From the NCBI RefSeq assembly GCF_002022275.1, contig NZ_MSDF01000017.1, forward strand, positions 1-64,000: a DNA stretch of 64,000 nucleotides. Reading direction: 5' to 3'. The DNA is from Pseudomonas fluorescens. Lineage in GTDB: Bacteria; Pseudomonadota; Gammaproteobacteria; Pseudomonadales; Pseudomonadaceae. Positions 38,327-47,527 of the stretch are shown here, in pieces. The notes below the pieces were generated by a model. The model had not been told where the DNA came from. It worked only from the letters and a program-made list of their open reading frames with translations, and did not search any database. Position numbers and translations under genes: made by a program. Position 1 is the stretch's first letter; every line of letters starts with the position of its first letter.

Positions 38327-38466
38327 CTTCTGGCAAGAAAGGGCGGGCCAGAAAATCGCAGGAGAAAAGCGGCAGCTCAAGGGACTTTTTATCGCAAAAA
38401 ATGACATGGCACTTTGTTTGCTGCACCTATGGTAGGAGCTTGGCTGAGTGGTTTGTAGGTTCGCTC

Positions 38467-39171
38467 TCAACGACCTGTGCGAGCAATCCACGAATAAATC
38501 AACGTCTTCGCCTCCTGCGGGTTGTGTGTCCTCCTGCGGTAGCTGGCAAACGTTGGTGACGAGCAATAAGTGCAGACGTCACTCACCTCAATCTGCTCCC
38601 GCTTGACCCCCGCTGCCAGCAACAGCATCACCCCATACCCACTCAAATCAAACCACGCACTGCCGGTTTGCCTGGCATGGGGCGGAGCCATTTCCGGCGC
38701 TAGCACCGGCGCCGGTTGCGTGTGATGCCACAGGTGCTGCTGGTCCGCCTGAAACTGCGCAACAAACCCTTCGCTGACTTCATAACAGCACGGCTTGATC
38801 GAAGGCCCGATCGCCACCTGCAACTGGTCCACGGCTATCCCGTCGTCGGTAAAGCGCTGCACCGCGTTCGCGACAATCCCTCCTTGCAGCCCCTTCCAAC
38901 CGCCATGCATAGCCGCGACGATTTCACCGTTTTTCGAGGCGATCAGGATTGGCAGGCAATCAGCGGTAATCACCGCAACCGGCTGCAGCGACCGGGTGAA
39001 TACACCGTCGGCCTCGAGGGTATTGGCCACCTGGCCCGCCTGCCATTCAATCACCGACGCGCTGTGCACCTGCTTGCAGAAAAACACCTGATCCGGGCGC
39101 AAGGGGTCATTGATCGAACAAAAGCCATGGTCGACGCCGGGGATGGCGCCGAGATTGTCTGCCTGCTGCAC
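38467..39171 (-). CDS. PgeF/YfiH laccase-domain protein (second-copy type)
   Basis: 234 aa from GTG 39171. The metal-site residues of the family are visible: the QVHSA histidine, ADCLP cysteine and HGGWKG histidine. Family enzymes act as purine nucleoside phosphorylases/deaminases or remove misincorporated amino acids from peptidoglycan precursors. This protein is close in length to the family average. Synteny with ggt differs from the usual rluD-pgeF-clpB location, so it may be a second copy; that needs the rest of the genome. It follows ggt by 24 bases on the same strand, so they may be co-transcribed. Confidence 0.85.
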   Translation of the reverse strand: MQQADNLGAIPGVDHGFCSINDPLRPDQVFFCKQVHSASVIEWQAGQVANTLEADGVFTRSLQPVAVITADCLPILIASKNGEIVAAMHGGWKGLQGGIVANAVQRFTDDGIAVDQLQVAIGPSIKPCCYEVSEGFVAQFQADQQHLWHHTQPAPVLAPEMAPPHARQTGSAWFDLSGYGVMLLLAAGVKREQIEVSDVCTYCSSPTFASYRRRTHNPQEAKTLIYSWIARTGR

Positions 39172-39195
39172 GTTGCGCTCTCCGTTGATTAAGGT

Positions 39196-41025
39196 TCAGT
39201 CGCCGACCGCTTCGCCTTCACGCCGAGGGTCGGCGCCGCCATTGAGTGACACCTTGCCCTGTGCATCCCGAGTGCGCACGATGGCCTGGATGCCGCTGGT
39301 CATGTCGATTTCACTCAGCGCGTGGCCTTTGTCTCTGAGGGCTTGCTTGAGCGCCGGGCTGAACATACCCGCTTCCAGCTCAGTGGCACCGTTGCGGCTG
39401 CCGAAATTGGGCAGGTTGATGGCCGCTTGCGGGTCGAGTTTCCAGTCGAGCATGGCCACCAGGGATTTGCTCACGTATTCGATGATCTGCGAGCCGCCCG
39501 GCGAACCGACAGTGGCGAGTAATTCACCGCTTGCGCGGTCGAATACCAGGGTTGGCGCCATCGCCGAGCGCGGACGTTTGCCGGGTTCGACGCGGTTCGC
39601 CACGGGTTGGCCGTTTTCTTCGGGAATGAACGAGAAGTCGGTCATCTGGTTGTTCAGCAAAAAGCCCTGGACCATCAGGTGCGAGCCGAACGCCGCTTCC
39701 ACGGTGGTGGTCATCGACACGGCGCCGCCCTCGTCATCGACTGCAACCACTTGCGAGGTGGAGATGCGCAGCGGCGAGCGGTCTGGCGCATAGGCGACCT
39801 GAATACCGGCTGGCTGGCCCGGCTTGGCGATGCCCATGCTGCGCTCGCCGATCAATGTGGCGCGTTTGGCCAGGTAGTCCGGGGCGACCAAGCCTGCGAC
39901 TGGCACCGGCACGAAGTCGGCGTCGGCCACGTACAAACCGCGGTCGGCGAAGGCCAGGCGACCGGCTTCGGCGAGCAGGTGCACGGCCTCGGGCGTGGGC
40001 TCAAAGCCTGCGGGTGATGGGCTCTTCACGGGTTTCATCGTTGAGATGGCCAGTGCCGGGTCGCGGTTCTCCAGTGCTTGCAACGTGCCCAGTATCTGCG
40101 CGACAGCGATCCCGCCCGACGACGGCGGCGGCATGCCACACACGCGGTATAGCTTGTAGTCGGTGCACAGGGGCGCGCGCTCCTTGGCGGTGTAACCCGA
40201 AAGGTCCGCCTGCGACAGGCTGCCCGCATTGCGATGACCCTGGACCTTGCGCGCGATCTCATCGGCAATCGGCCCGTGGTACAACGCGTCCGGGCCCTCC
40301 TTGGCGATGCGTTTGAACACAGTGGCCAGCGCCGGGTTTTTCAATAACGTGCCGGTGGCTTTCGGCGTGCCATCGGTGTTCAGAAAGTAGGCGGCCATGT
40401 CGGGCGACTGAGGGATGTAGCGGTCGGCCGCGATCAAGCTGTGCAAGCGTGGGGAAATCGCGAAACCTTGTTCCGCCAGACGAATCGCCGGCTCGAACAG
40501 TTTGGCCCATGGCAGGTGCCCGGTTTTTTTATGCGCCATCTCCAGTGCTCGCAAAACGCCCGGCGTGCCGACCGAACGCCCGCCAATCTGCGCCTCGGGG
40601 AACGCCATCGGTGTGCCGTCCGCCTTAAGGAATAACCGCTCGGTCGCACCGGCTGGCGCCGTTTCGCGACCGTCATACGCATGCACGTTTTTCCCGTCCC
40701 ACAGCATGATGAATGCGCCGCCACCGATGCCGGAAGACTGCGGCTCCACCAGGGTCAATACGGCCTGCATCGCAATGGCCGCATCGATCGCCGAACCGCC
40801 CTGGCGCAACATCTCACGCCCGGCCTCGGCTGCCAGCGGGTTGGCGGCGGCGGCCATGTGCCTTTCGGCGTGCTGCGTGGTGAGGTCGGTGCGATAACCC
40901 GAACCCAGCTCCGGTGCCGGAGGCTGTTCATTGATCGGGCTGTGACAGCCAGCCAGGGCGAGGGCGGCGGCAATCGCCGACAGTTGACGGCGGGAAATCG
41001 AAAACACGCGCTGAACTCCGTTCAT
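39196..41025 (-). CDS. ggt: Gamma-glutamyltransferase (lipoprotein form)
   Basis: 609 aa. A lipoprotein signal with lipobox LALAGC (C27) opens the protein. GGT hallmarks: GSAIDAAIAMQAVLTLVEPQ and SSGIGGGAFIMLWDGK near residue 80-110, and the nucleophile region TSQVVAVDDEGGAVSM, where the first Thr would become the N-terminus of the small subunit after self-cleavage. PRSAMAPTLVFDRASG follows. The enzyme cleaves gamma-glutamyl bonds of glutathione in the periplasm or at the surface. It lies 24 bases before the PgeF-like gene. A small gap (41026-41124) holds nothing that I can name. Confidence 0.92.
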   Translation of the reverse strand: MNGVQRVFSISRRQLSAIAAALALAGCHSPINEQPPAPELGSGYRTDLTTQHAERHMAAAANPLAAEAGREMLRQGGSAIDAAIAMQAVLTLVEPQSSGIGGGAFIMLWDGKNVHAYDGRETAPAGATERLFLKADGTPMAFPEAQIGGRSVGTPGVLRALEMAHKKTGHLPWAKLFEPAIRLAEQGFAISPRLHSLIAADRYIPQSPDMAAYFLNTDGTPKATGTLLKNPALATVFKRIAKEGPDALYHGPIADEIARKVQGHRNAGSLSQADLSGYTAKERAPLCTDYKLYRVCGMPPPSSGGIAVAQILGTLQALENRDPALAISTMKPVKSPSPAGFEPTPEAVHLLAEAGRLAFADRGLYVADADFVPVPVAGLVAPDYLAKRATLIGERSMGIAKPGQPAGIQVAYAPDRSPLRISTSQVVAVDDEGGAVSMTTTVEAAFGSHLMVQGFLLNNQMTDFSFIPEENGQPVANRVEPGKRPRSAMAPTLVFDRASGELLATVGSPGGSQIIEYVSKSLVAMLDWKLDPQAAINLPNFGSRNGATELEAGMFSPALKQALRDKGHALSEIDMTSGIQAIVRTRDAQGKVSLNGGADPRREGEAVGD

Positions 41026-41124
41026 TGTGAGAATGATCTGTTGTCCTTGGGCTGTTCTTTTTACAGGTAAATCGTGCCTTGCGGGTAGAGCACCGCGTCG
41101 CCCGAGATGATCACGCGGTCGCCC

Positions 41125-41958
41125 TCAACCCAGACGCAGCACCATCGCACCGGCAGCAATGATGCACGCCGCGATGATACGCACGCGCGTCAGGTGCTCT
41201 TTCAGAACCCAGGCCGAGATCACCACGCCGAACAGAATCGATGTTTCTCGCAGGGCCGAAACAGTGGCGATGGGCGCCGCTGTCATCGCCCACAGTGCCA
41301 GGCCATATGAGGCTATTGTCCCTACGCCCCCGACGACGCCCACCTGCCAGTTACGGGTTATGTAGCTGCAAAACAACCTGCGCCGGGTGGTCAACGCCCA
41401 CGCGGCAAGGGGGATGCCGGTCAGCAGAAAAATCCATAACGTATAGGCCGCTGGCGCGCCGGATTTGCGCACGCCCAGCCCGTCGACAAGGGTGTAACCC
41501 GCGATCACCCCCGCGTTGATCAATGCCAGAATCAGGCCCTTTCTTTGCCCTGCCGAAGGCGCTGCCGCCATGCTCAGGATTCCGAGAGAGATCACCGCAA
41601 TACCGAGCCATGCGAACGCAGAGAGTTTTTCGGAGAGTAGAAACACACTGACCGTGGCCACCAGCAGAGGCGCGGTGCCACGCATGATGGGGTAGGTCTG
41701 GCTCATGTCGGCGATGCGGTACGTCGAAGCGACCAGCACGAAATACACCACTTGCAGCACCACCGACGCGCCGATAAATGGCCAGCTCTCTTTCGCCGGG
41801 AGCTCAAGAAACGGAATAACCACCAACGCAATCAACGCCGCCACCGACGTGATCGTGCAGGTGGTCAACAGCTTGTCGCTGCCGCCCTTGACCACGGCGT
41901 TCCAGGTGGCGTGAAGGAGCGCGCCGAGCATGATGACTGCGAAGACGTCGAGGCTCAT
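41125..41958 (-). CDS. EamA/DMT-family transporter
   Basis: 277 aa with ten hydrophobic segments, as in the drug/metabolite transporter superfamily (two EamA repeats of five helices). MLGALLHATWNAVVKGGSDK at the N-terminus and LRETSILFGVVISAWVLKEH near the C-terminus are typical of the family. Substrate unknown. It has its own promoter region in 41959-42100, which also contains a terminator-facing tRNA gene. Confidence 0.85.
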   Translation of the reverse strand: MSLDVFAVIMLGALLHATWNAVVKGGSDKLLTTCTITSVAALIALVVIPFLELPAKESWPFIGASVVLQVVYFVLVASTYRIADMSQTYPIMRGTAPLLVATVSVFLLSEKLSAFAWLGIAVISLGILSMAAAPSAGQRKGLILALINAGVIAGYTLVDGLGVRKSGAPAAYTLWIFLLTGIPLAAWALTTRRRLFCSYITRNWQVGVVGGVGTIASYGLALWAMTAAPIATVSALRETSILFGVVISAWVLKEHLTRVRIIAACIIAAGAMVLRLG

Positions 41959-42109
41959 GCGTCAGGGTGTCCAAGGTTGCGGGTGGGCACGGTTTTGTAT
42001 CAGATACGCCTGCAGGTCGCGAGCGTGGGAGGGGCGGGCGGCGTGAAGTTTTATGTATCGCCTCCTTGTGGTTGGGGGCGAATATGCCTGAGCACTTTTC
42101 TTGAGGCAT

Positions 42110-42144
42110 AAAAAAACGGCCTACCTTTCGGTAAGCCGTTTTTA
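42110..42144 (-). terminator. Terminator downstream of tRNA-Met
   Basis: On the minus strand AAAAACGGCTTACC-GAAA-GGTAGGCCGTTTTTTTA, a 10-bp stem with one G-T pair and a T-run. It lies six bases after the tRNA 3' CCA end. Confidence 0.85.
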
Positions 42145-42149
42145 GTACT

Positions 42150-42226
42150 TGGTGGCTACACAGGGACTTGAACCCCGGACCCCAGCATTATGAATGCTAT
42201 GCTCTAACCAACTGAGCTATGTAGCC
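42150..42226 (-). tRNA. tRNA-Met (anticodon CAT)
   Basis: 77 bases including an encoded CCA tail. The acceptor stem GGCTACA pairs with TGTAGCC, the D-loop holds CAGTTGGTTAGAG, the anticodon loop TTCATAA reads AUG, and the T-arm contains GGTTCAAGTCC. Elongator type: the acceptor begins with a normal G-C pair, whereas initiator tRNAs have a C-A mismatch there. Ends were set by stem pairing. Confidence 0.95.
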
Positions 42227-42357
42227 AAGTGGCGCGCATTATTCGCGTAGAACGGGAATGCGTCAAGCACTTTTCTCGAACTTTTTTCTACGCTTTCAAC
42301 TGTTTAACGAAAAACCGGCTAAACGCCGACGGGCGGCGGTGTGCGGTCCGTGAAGAT

Positions 42358-42455
42358 CCAATGTGGGAGCGGGCTTGCCCGCGATGGCGGTGGTTCAGTT
42401 GGCAGGTGTGCTGGCTGACACGGCACTATCGCGGGCAAGCCCGCTCCCACATTGG
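42358..42455. repeat. REP doublet with 28-bp perfect arms
   Basis: CCAATGTGGGAGCGGGCTTG CCCGCGAT at 42358-42385 and its exact complement at 42428-42455, enclosing ~42 bases. It lies in the 391-base gap between tRNA-Met and the ECF sigma gene. The rest of that gap (42227-42357 and 42456-42617) shows no gene that I can support. Confidence 0.88.
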
Positions 42456-42617
42456 GTTTGCAGTGCTTTCAGACGCGTTCAAGGGCCCGCAGGTCGTCGC
42501 TACAGTTGAGGACGGTAGTGCTTTGGTTCAAGGGGGAAAGCGCTGAGCGAATTCGAAGCTGAGGGCGATTCAGTTGGGCAGATATCCCTGCCGCCCAACA
42601 ATTGCCTCTCGGCGGCC

Positions 42618-43169
42618 TTACGGTTGTGACGGGGTGTGCGTAACGCGTTTGAGCTGTTCACGCGCGCGCGAGAGGCGTGAGCGAACGGTGCCGATAGGAA
42701 TGTCCAAAACGTCGGCGGTGTCTTGGTAACTGCCGTCGGTCTCCAGCGAGGCGTAGAGCGTTTTGCGCATTTCCGCCGGCAGGTCGTCGATGGCGTTCAA
42801 GGTTTTCTCCAGCCTGCGGTTGATTTCGAATTCCCAATCCAGATTTTTATTGTCCTCCTGGCCGTGCCACAGCGATTCGTCGAATTCGCAGTGCACCGGT
42901 TTGGCATACATGCGCCGGAAATGGTTGCGGATCAAGTTTTGCGCGATGCCGCACATCCAGGTGCTGAGTGTGGCCTGGCCGCCGAAGCGTTCCCTGTTTC
43001 GCCAGGCCTCCAAGTAAGTCAGTTGCAGGATGTCATCTGCATCTTCGGGGTTGAGTACGCGTTTATGAATAAAACGCCGAAGTTTCTTTTGCTGATCGTC
43101 CGTCAGTTGGAGCATGAATTGAGGCGAGCTGCCAACAAGGTGCGCTAAAGCTTCAATGGGGATATTCAC
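42618..43169 (-). CDS. rspL: HrpL/RspL, ECF sigma factor for the type III system
   Basis: 183 aa from GTG 43169, with AGGAAA ahead of it. Region 2 is visible as DADDILQLTYLEAWRN and TLSTWMCGIAQNLIRNHF, region 4 as SYQDTADVLDIPIGTVRSRL followed by SRAREQLKR. Length and sequence match P. syringae HrpL (NHFRRMYA aligned with NHFRKMYR). It directs RNA polymerase to hrp boxes, three of which control the rest of the cluster. It is read leftward from a -24/-12 promoter (43223-43238), as expected if a sigma-54 activator switches it on. Symbol uses P. fluorescens naming. Confidence 0.92.
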   Translation of the reverse strand: MNIPIEALAHLVGSSPQFMLQLTDDQQKKLRRFIHKRVLNPEDADDILQLTYLEAWRNRERFGGQATLSTWMCGIAQNLIRNHFRRMYAKPVHCEFDESLWHGQEDNKNLDWEFEINRRLEKTLNAIDDLPAEMRKTLYASLETDGSYQDTADVLDIPIGTVRSRLSRAREQLKRVTHTPSQP

Positions 43170-43222
43170 GATGTTTTCCTCAGGGTAGACGCTGTCGAAA
43201 TGGTTTCGACGAGAACCCCTTT

Positions 43223-43238
43223 TGCACTGGCTGTGCCA
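43223..43238 (-). promoter_or_regulatory. Sigma-54 promoter of rspL
   Basis: On the minus strand TGGCACAGCCAGTGCA, against the consensus TGGCACG-N4-TTGCA. The invariant GG and GC are kept at the correct spacing, with two mismatches. It lies about 40 bases plus leader upstream of the rspL start. The AT-rich tract at 43262-43286 upstream may hold activator or IHF sites. Confidence 0.75.
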
Positions 43239-43373
43239 AGGAAAAGAAACGTGTAACTAGTTGATATAAATATATAAATATCTTGAAATGAAGCGATTTT
43301 GCGCAACTTTTAGCAAAAGTCCCTGATCGTTTTTGCGGGTATTTTCAATAGGCCATGGGCGACGGATTTCGAT

Positions 43374-43402
43374 GGAACTGTACGGCGCACGCCTGCCACA
43401 TA
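43374..43402 (+). promoter_or_regulatory. hrp box of the sctW-U operon
   Basis: GGAACT (43374-43379), 16 bases, CCACATA (43396-43402). This fits the HrpL consensus GGAACC/T-N15-16-CCACNNA and lies 30 bases before the sctW start codon. Confidence 0.92.
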
Positions 43403-43432
43403 GGGACACAAACTTCCTGTCCCGGCACGCCC

Positions 43433-44506
43433 ATGAAAGTCGAATCCAGCCCCGATCTGCACAAAATCCAGCGCTTGGAGCAGCCTGTCCCCGAGAAGGT
43501 TGCCCAGGTTCGCACTCAAGCGGCCACGGGCCTGGATGAGCTCGCCAACGCTTTCAGCCGGGAAGTGGCGTTCATCAGCAAAACCCTGAACCAGCGCTCG
43601 ATGGGCGTTCTGATGACGCCCACCGAGCAGCTTGCGCAACTCTATGACCAGTTGGGCCATCCGGCCCAGGCAAGTCTGGCGTCCCTCACCCAGCAAGCCA
43701 GGCAGGCGTTAAAGAAGCAGCCGAGTGTCGAGGACCTGTTGAAGCTTACGGGCGGCGACCCGGCGCGTACCTATGTGGTGCTGCGTCAGATCACCGCCCA
43801 GGCGGAAGCCGAACTGCGCAAAACCGAGGCTGCGCTGGCGCGGGATGCGTTGGCCCGGCTGGAAATGCGTCACCGGCGGGAGATCCAGGCGGGCCTGAAT
43901 ATCGCCGTGACGCTACAGGCCGCCAGTGGTGATCCCCAGGAGCGCCAGGCGGTACGCGCCTTGTATTACGCCAATGTGGTGGTGCGCCAATCGCTGGCGA
44001 ACATGATGCAGGCGTTGCTCGGCATGTACGGTGGCGAGCGGTTTGCCGATGGGCTCAACATCATGCGTCGAGCCTTGGCGGACGATGTGGCGGCTCTGGC
44101 GTCGTCTATTCCGACGGCCAAGTTGCGCACGCTGTTGCTGGGGTTGCAAAGCTGCGGGCAACTGGGCGGTGTTTTGTCCAGTTGTCATGGGTTGATCGAC
44201 CGTCTGCAAGTCGAGCACGACGCGGTCATCCTGTTGCAGCGCCTGCTGGGTTACGCCGGCAACGGCATTGGCGCCCCCGAAGTGCAGCGGCTGGCAAATG
44301 AGCTGGCCGGTGACGAAGCAGTGGCCAGCCAGCTGACGTCTCTGAACGCCATCTACCCGCTGGTTAAAAGTTTGCCGATGGCGCTGTGGCGCGATACCCG
44401 TGGGCGCCAGGAAGGCCTGCACACCTTTTTGCTGGTGATGGACGAATTCACCCGCCTGGAGAAAGGCCCAGCCCGGTTCGGCAGTGAGCCGAGGACGTTC
44501 GCGTGA
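43433..44506 (+). CDS. sctW: SctW/HrpJ, type III gatekeeper
   Basis: 357 aa from ATG 43433; a longer frame from 43355 is excluded because it would begin before the hrp box. Helical throughout and rich in Ala, Gln, Leu and Arg, as in the HrpJ/YopN/MxiC family (HrpJ domain ~30-190, C-terminal TyeA-like part ~230-350). This protein controls the switch from early to late substrates and is itself secreted in some systems. First gene of the long rightward operon; the sctV start overlaps its stop (GTGA). The ribosome site is weak. Confidence 0.88.
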   Translation: MKVESSPDLHKIQRLEQPVPEKVAQVRTQAATGLDELANAFSREVAFISKTLNQRSMGVLMTPTEQLAQLYDQLGHPAQASLASLTQQARQALKKQPSVEDLLKLTGGDPARTYVVLRQITAQAEAELRKTEAALARDALARLEMRHRREIQAGLNIAVTLQAASGDPQERQAVRALYYANVVVRQSLANMMQALLGMYGGERFADGLNIMRRALADDVAALASSIPTAKLRTLLLGLQSCGQLGGVLSSCHGLIDRLQVEHDAVILLQRLLGYAGNGIGAPEVQRLANELAGDEAVASQLTSLNAIYPLVKSLPMALWRDTRGRQEGLHTFLLVMDEFTRLEKGPARFGSEPRTFA

Positions 44507-46590
44507 ACGTTCTGGCAACCCTCAACCGCTGGCTGTTAAAAGCTGCGCAGCGTGCCGAAGTGCTTGGCGCGGTGGTGGTGCTGGCTATCGTGTTTATCTT
44601 TATTGTGCCGCTGCCCACCTGGCTCGTGGACATTCTGATCGCGCTCAACATCTGTATTTCCTGCCTGTTGATTGTGTTGGCGCTGTACCTGCCCGGCCCC
44701 TTGGCGTTTTCTTCGTTTCCCTCGATTCTGCTGCTGACCACCATGTTTCGCCTGGCGCTGTCGATTGCCACCACGCGCCTTATCCTGCTGGAACAGGACG
44801 CCGGCGATATCGTCGAGGCGTTCGGTAATTTCGTTGTAGGCGGCAACCTGGCAGTGGGGCTGGTGATCTTCATGATTCTGACCCTGGTGAACTTTCTGGT
44901 CATCACCAAGGGTTCCGAGCGTGTCGCCGAAGTGGCCGCGCGGTTCAGCCTGGACGCGATGCCTGGCAAGCAGATGTCTATCGACAGCGACTTGCGCGCC
45001 GGCCTGATCGACGGCATCCAGGCGCGTGACAAACGCGACCAGTTGTCCCGTGAGAGCCAATTGTTCGGCGCCATGGACGGCGCCATGAAGTTCGTCAAAG
45101 GCGATGCCATTGCCGGCCTGGTGATCGTGTTGATCAACTTGCTGGGCGGCTTTTCCACCGGCATGTTCCAGCATGGGATGAGCGCAGCCGACTCCATGGC
45201 GTTGTATTCGGTGCTGACCATCGGCGATGGTTTGATCGCGCAGATTCCCGCACTGCTGATCTCCCTGACCGCCGGCATGATCATCACCCGTGTGGCGCCG
45301 GACGGCCGCAAGGGCGTCAGCAACATGGGCGCCGAAATTGCCCGGCAAATGACCAGCGAGCCCAAGAGCTGGATGATCGCTTCGGTCGGGATGCTCGCCT
45401 TTGCGGCATTGCCGGGCATGCCCACGGTGGTGTTCATTCTGATCGCGTTGATCACCGGCGGCCTGGGGTATTACCTGATGCGTCAGCGCCAGGAAAAAGC
45501 CGAAGTGGGCGGCGCGGTTGAAATTGCGCCGGAGGAAAACGGCGCTGAGGACCTGCGCGGGTTCGACCCTTCGCGGCCTTACCTTTTACAGTTTCCTGCC
45601 GAGTTGCGAGGCAGTGATTCGGTGATGGAAATCGTGCACGAGATTCGCAAGGCACGTAATGGCATCGTTGCTCGGATCGGCTTGACGCTGCCGCCGTTTG
45701 AAGTGGAATTCAGCCCCGCCCTCGCCAGCGACGAAATGCGCTTTTGTGTACACGAAGTCCCGATGGTCAAAGCCACCCATGGCCACGCGGTGGCCGTGGC
45801 CCGTGCGTCTTTGAAGGGCGACCCGGAACAGGGTGTGCCAGGCCTGTCCGAGCGTGATGAACAGGACTGGGTGTGGCTGGCTGCTGATGACCCGCTGCTC
45901 GATGACCCGGCCATTGAGCGCTTCAGTGCGCTGAGCCTGATTATTGAGCGCATGACCCATTCGATGATGCTCAGCGGGCCGCAATTTCTCGGCATCCAGG
46001 AGAGCAAGTCTATCCTCGGCTGGCTTGAGCACAACCAGTCGGAGCTGGTCCAGGAGCTTCAGCGCATCATGCCGCTCTCGCGCTTCTCCGCAGTGCTGCA
46101 GCGCCTGGCAAGTGAGGGCGTGCCATTGCGTGCCGTGCGCTTGATCGTCGAGTCGCTGATCGAATATGGCCAGCATGAGCGTGAACCCGATGCCTTGGCC
46201 GACTACGCGCGTATCGCCCTCAAGTCGCAGATCTTCCATCAGTACAGCGAAGCCGACGGCCTGCATGCCTGGCTGCTGGCGCCGCAGACTGAAAACATTC
46301 TGCGTGAAGCATTGCGCCAGACGCAGACCGGGGTGTTCTTCGCGCTCGATAACGACAGCAGCGCAGCCTTGATCAACCTGCTCAACCAAGCCTTTACCCT
46401 GCGCCCCAAGTCCAAAAGCGTGATGTTGGTTGCACAGGATCTGCGCAGCCCTTTGCGCACCTTGTTGCTTGAAGAGTTCAACCATGTGCCGGTGTTGTCG
46501 TTTGCCGAGTTGGGCAGCACCTCCAAGGTCAAGGTGCTGGGCCGTTTCGACTTGGGCCAGGATGAGCTGATGCGCGGAGCCGCCGCATGA
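44503..46590 (+). CDS. sctV: SctV/HrcV, export gate inner-membrane protein
   Basis: 695 aa from GTG 44503. Eight hydrophobic helices in the first ~310 residues include the FHIPEP signature RFSLDAMPGKQMSID near residue 148, and a large cytoplasmic domain (about 345-695) follows that forms the nonameric ring. It is the most conserved part of the export gate and takes substrates from the ATPase and chaperones. The overlap with sctW by four bases indicates coupled translation. Length matches HrcV (~695). Confidence 0.95.
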   Translation: MNVLATLNRWLLKAAQRAEVLGAVVVLAIVFIFIVPLPTWLVDILIALNICISCLLIVLALYLPGPLAFSSFPSILLLTTMFRLALSIATTRLILLEQDAGDIVEAFGNFVVGGNLAVGLVIFMILTLVNFLVITKGSERVAEVAARFSLDAMPGKQMSIDSDLRAGLIDGIQARDKRDQLSRESQLFGAMDGAMKFVKGDAIAGLVIVLINLLGGFSTGMFQHGMSAADSMALYSVLTIGDGLIAQIPALLISLTAGMIITRVAPDGRKGVSNMGAEIARQMTSEPKSWMIASVGMLAFAALPGMPTVVFILIALITGGLGYYLMRQRQEKAEVGGAVEIAPEENGAEDLRGFDPSRPYLLQFPAELRGSDSVMEIVHEIRKARNGIVARIGLTLPPFEVEFSPALASDEMRFCVHEVPMVKATHGHAVAVARASLKGDPEQGVPGLSERDEQDWVWLAADDPLLDDPAIERFSALSLIIERMTHSMMLSGPQFLGIQESKSILGWLEHNQSELVQELQRIMPLSRFSAVLQRLASEGVPLRAVRLIVESLIEYGQHEREPDALADYARIALKSQIFHQYSEADGLHAWLLAPQTENILREALRQTQTGVFFALDNDSSAALINLLNQAFTLRPKSKSVMLVAQDLRSPLRTLLLEEFNHVPVLSFAELGSTSKVKVLGRFDLGQDELMRGAAA

Positions 46591-46627
46591 TCTCGTCAAT
46601 ATGGCCGGCGCCAGAAGGAGCTCGATG

Positions 46628-47527
46628 ATGTATGAGCTTCGGGTGTTGAGTGGTTTGCACCAGGGTGCCGCGCTGCCGTTATTCGGGGAGCAATGGAGTA
46701 TCGGCGCACATGCCGATGCAGACCTTTTGCTCGAGGACACCGGCATTGCCGAGCAGCATGCGCGTCTGCGACTCATCGCGGGTAGCTGGTTGGTCCAGGC
46801 CGAGGCCGGGCTGATTCAGGGCGCTGACGGGCTGATTCTGGCGCAAATCAACGACCTGCCACTCAATACGCCTTTTTCGATCGGCATGGTGCGCCTGTGC
46901 GTCACGCCGGCCGATCAGCCCTGGCCCCAGGCGCCCGTCACTCAGCCAGTCACACCCGCCGCCGAGAGCAAGGCGGCTTTGGCGCTGACGTTGTCGTCCA
47001 TTTCACCTTCACGGCAGAAGCATTTGATCAGCCTGGCGCTGGTGTGTGCCGTGATCCTCGTTGCTGTGGGCATTGCCTCCACGGGTGATCGCGAAGCGCA
47101 GGCGTCGCTGATGCCGCTGGCCGAACAGAAGCACGAGTTGGGTTCGCCGTTCGAGGTGCGCCAGCAGTTGCTGAAAATGCTCGGTGAGCGTGAGTTGGGG
47201 CAGAAAGTCAGCTTGCAGGTGGTCAATGGCCAGATCGTACTCGACGGCGAAGTGCCCCAGGACGATGTGGAGTTGGTGACGCGCATGCTCGGCCGTTTTG
47301 GTGAGCAGTTCGACACGGTCGTACCGGTACTCAGCCGTGTGCGCGCCAGCGACGGCACGCTGCCCTTCAAAATTTTGCAAATTGTCGGCGGGCCGAATGG
47401 CCACGTGGTCCTTGAAACCGGCAGCCGGCTGTTCGTTGGTGATGAAGTGGATGGCGTGCGCCTGGTGCTGATCGATAACAACAAAGTGGTGTTCGACGGA
47501 GCGCAACGCTATGAGGTGCGCTGGTGA
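46628..47527 (+). CDS. sctD: SctD/HrpQ, inner-membrane ring protein
   Basis: 299 aa from ATG 46628, 7 bases after AGAAGGAG; ATG 46625 is the alternative. An N-terminal FHA-like domain (about 1-95, with LLEDTGIAEQHARLRLIAG) faces the cytoplasm. One membrane helix lies near residues 137-157 (LISLALVCAVILVAVGIA) and a periplasmic part with a BON-like domain (about 180-245) ends the chain. It forms the outer of the two inner-membrane rings with SctJ. Shorter than Ysc-type SctD (~420), as usual for HrpQ. Confidence 0.88.
   Translation: MYELRVLSGLHQGAALPLFGEQWSIGAHADADLLLEDTGIAEQHARLRLIAGSWLVQAEAGLIQGADGLILAQINDLPLNTPFSIGMVRLCVTPADQPWPQAPVTQPVTPAAESKAALALTLSSISPSRQKHLISLALVCAVILVAVGIASTGDREAQASLMPLAEQKHELGSPFEVRQQLLKMLGERELGQKVSLQVVNGQIVLDGEVPQDDVELVTRMLGRFGEQFDTVVPVLSRVRASDGTLPFKILQIVGGPNGHVVLETGSRLFVGDEVDGVRLVLIDNNKVVFDGAQRYEVRW

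Noticed and set aside
42150..42226. tRNA-Met as the integration site of a T3SS island.
   Set aside because: The 3' end of the tRNA points away from the T3SS (toward 42150), no repeated tRNA 3' fragment was seen at the far side near 60766-61050, and no integrase gene is present. Acquisition by another route is not excluded.
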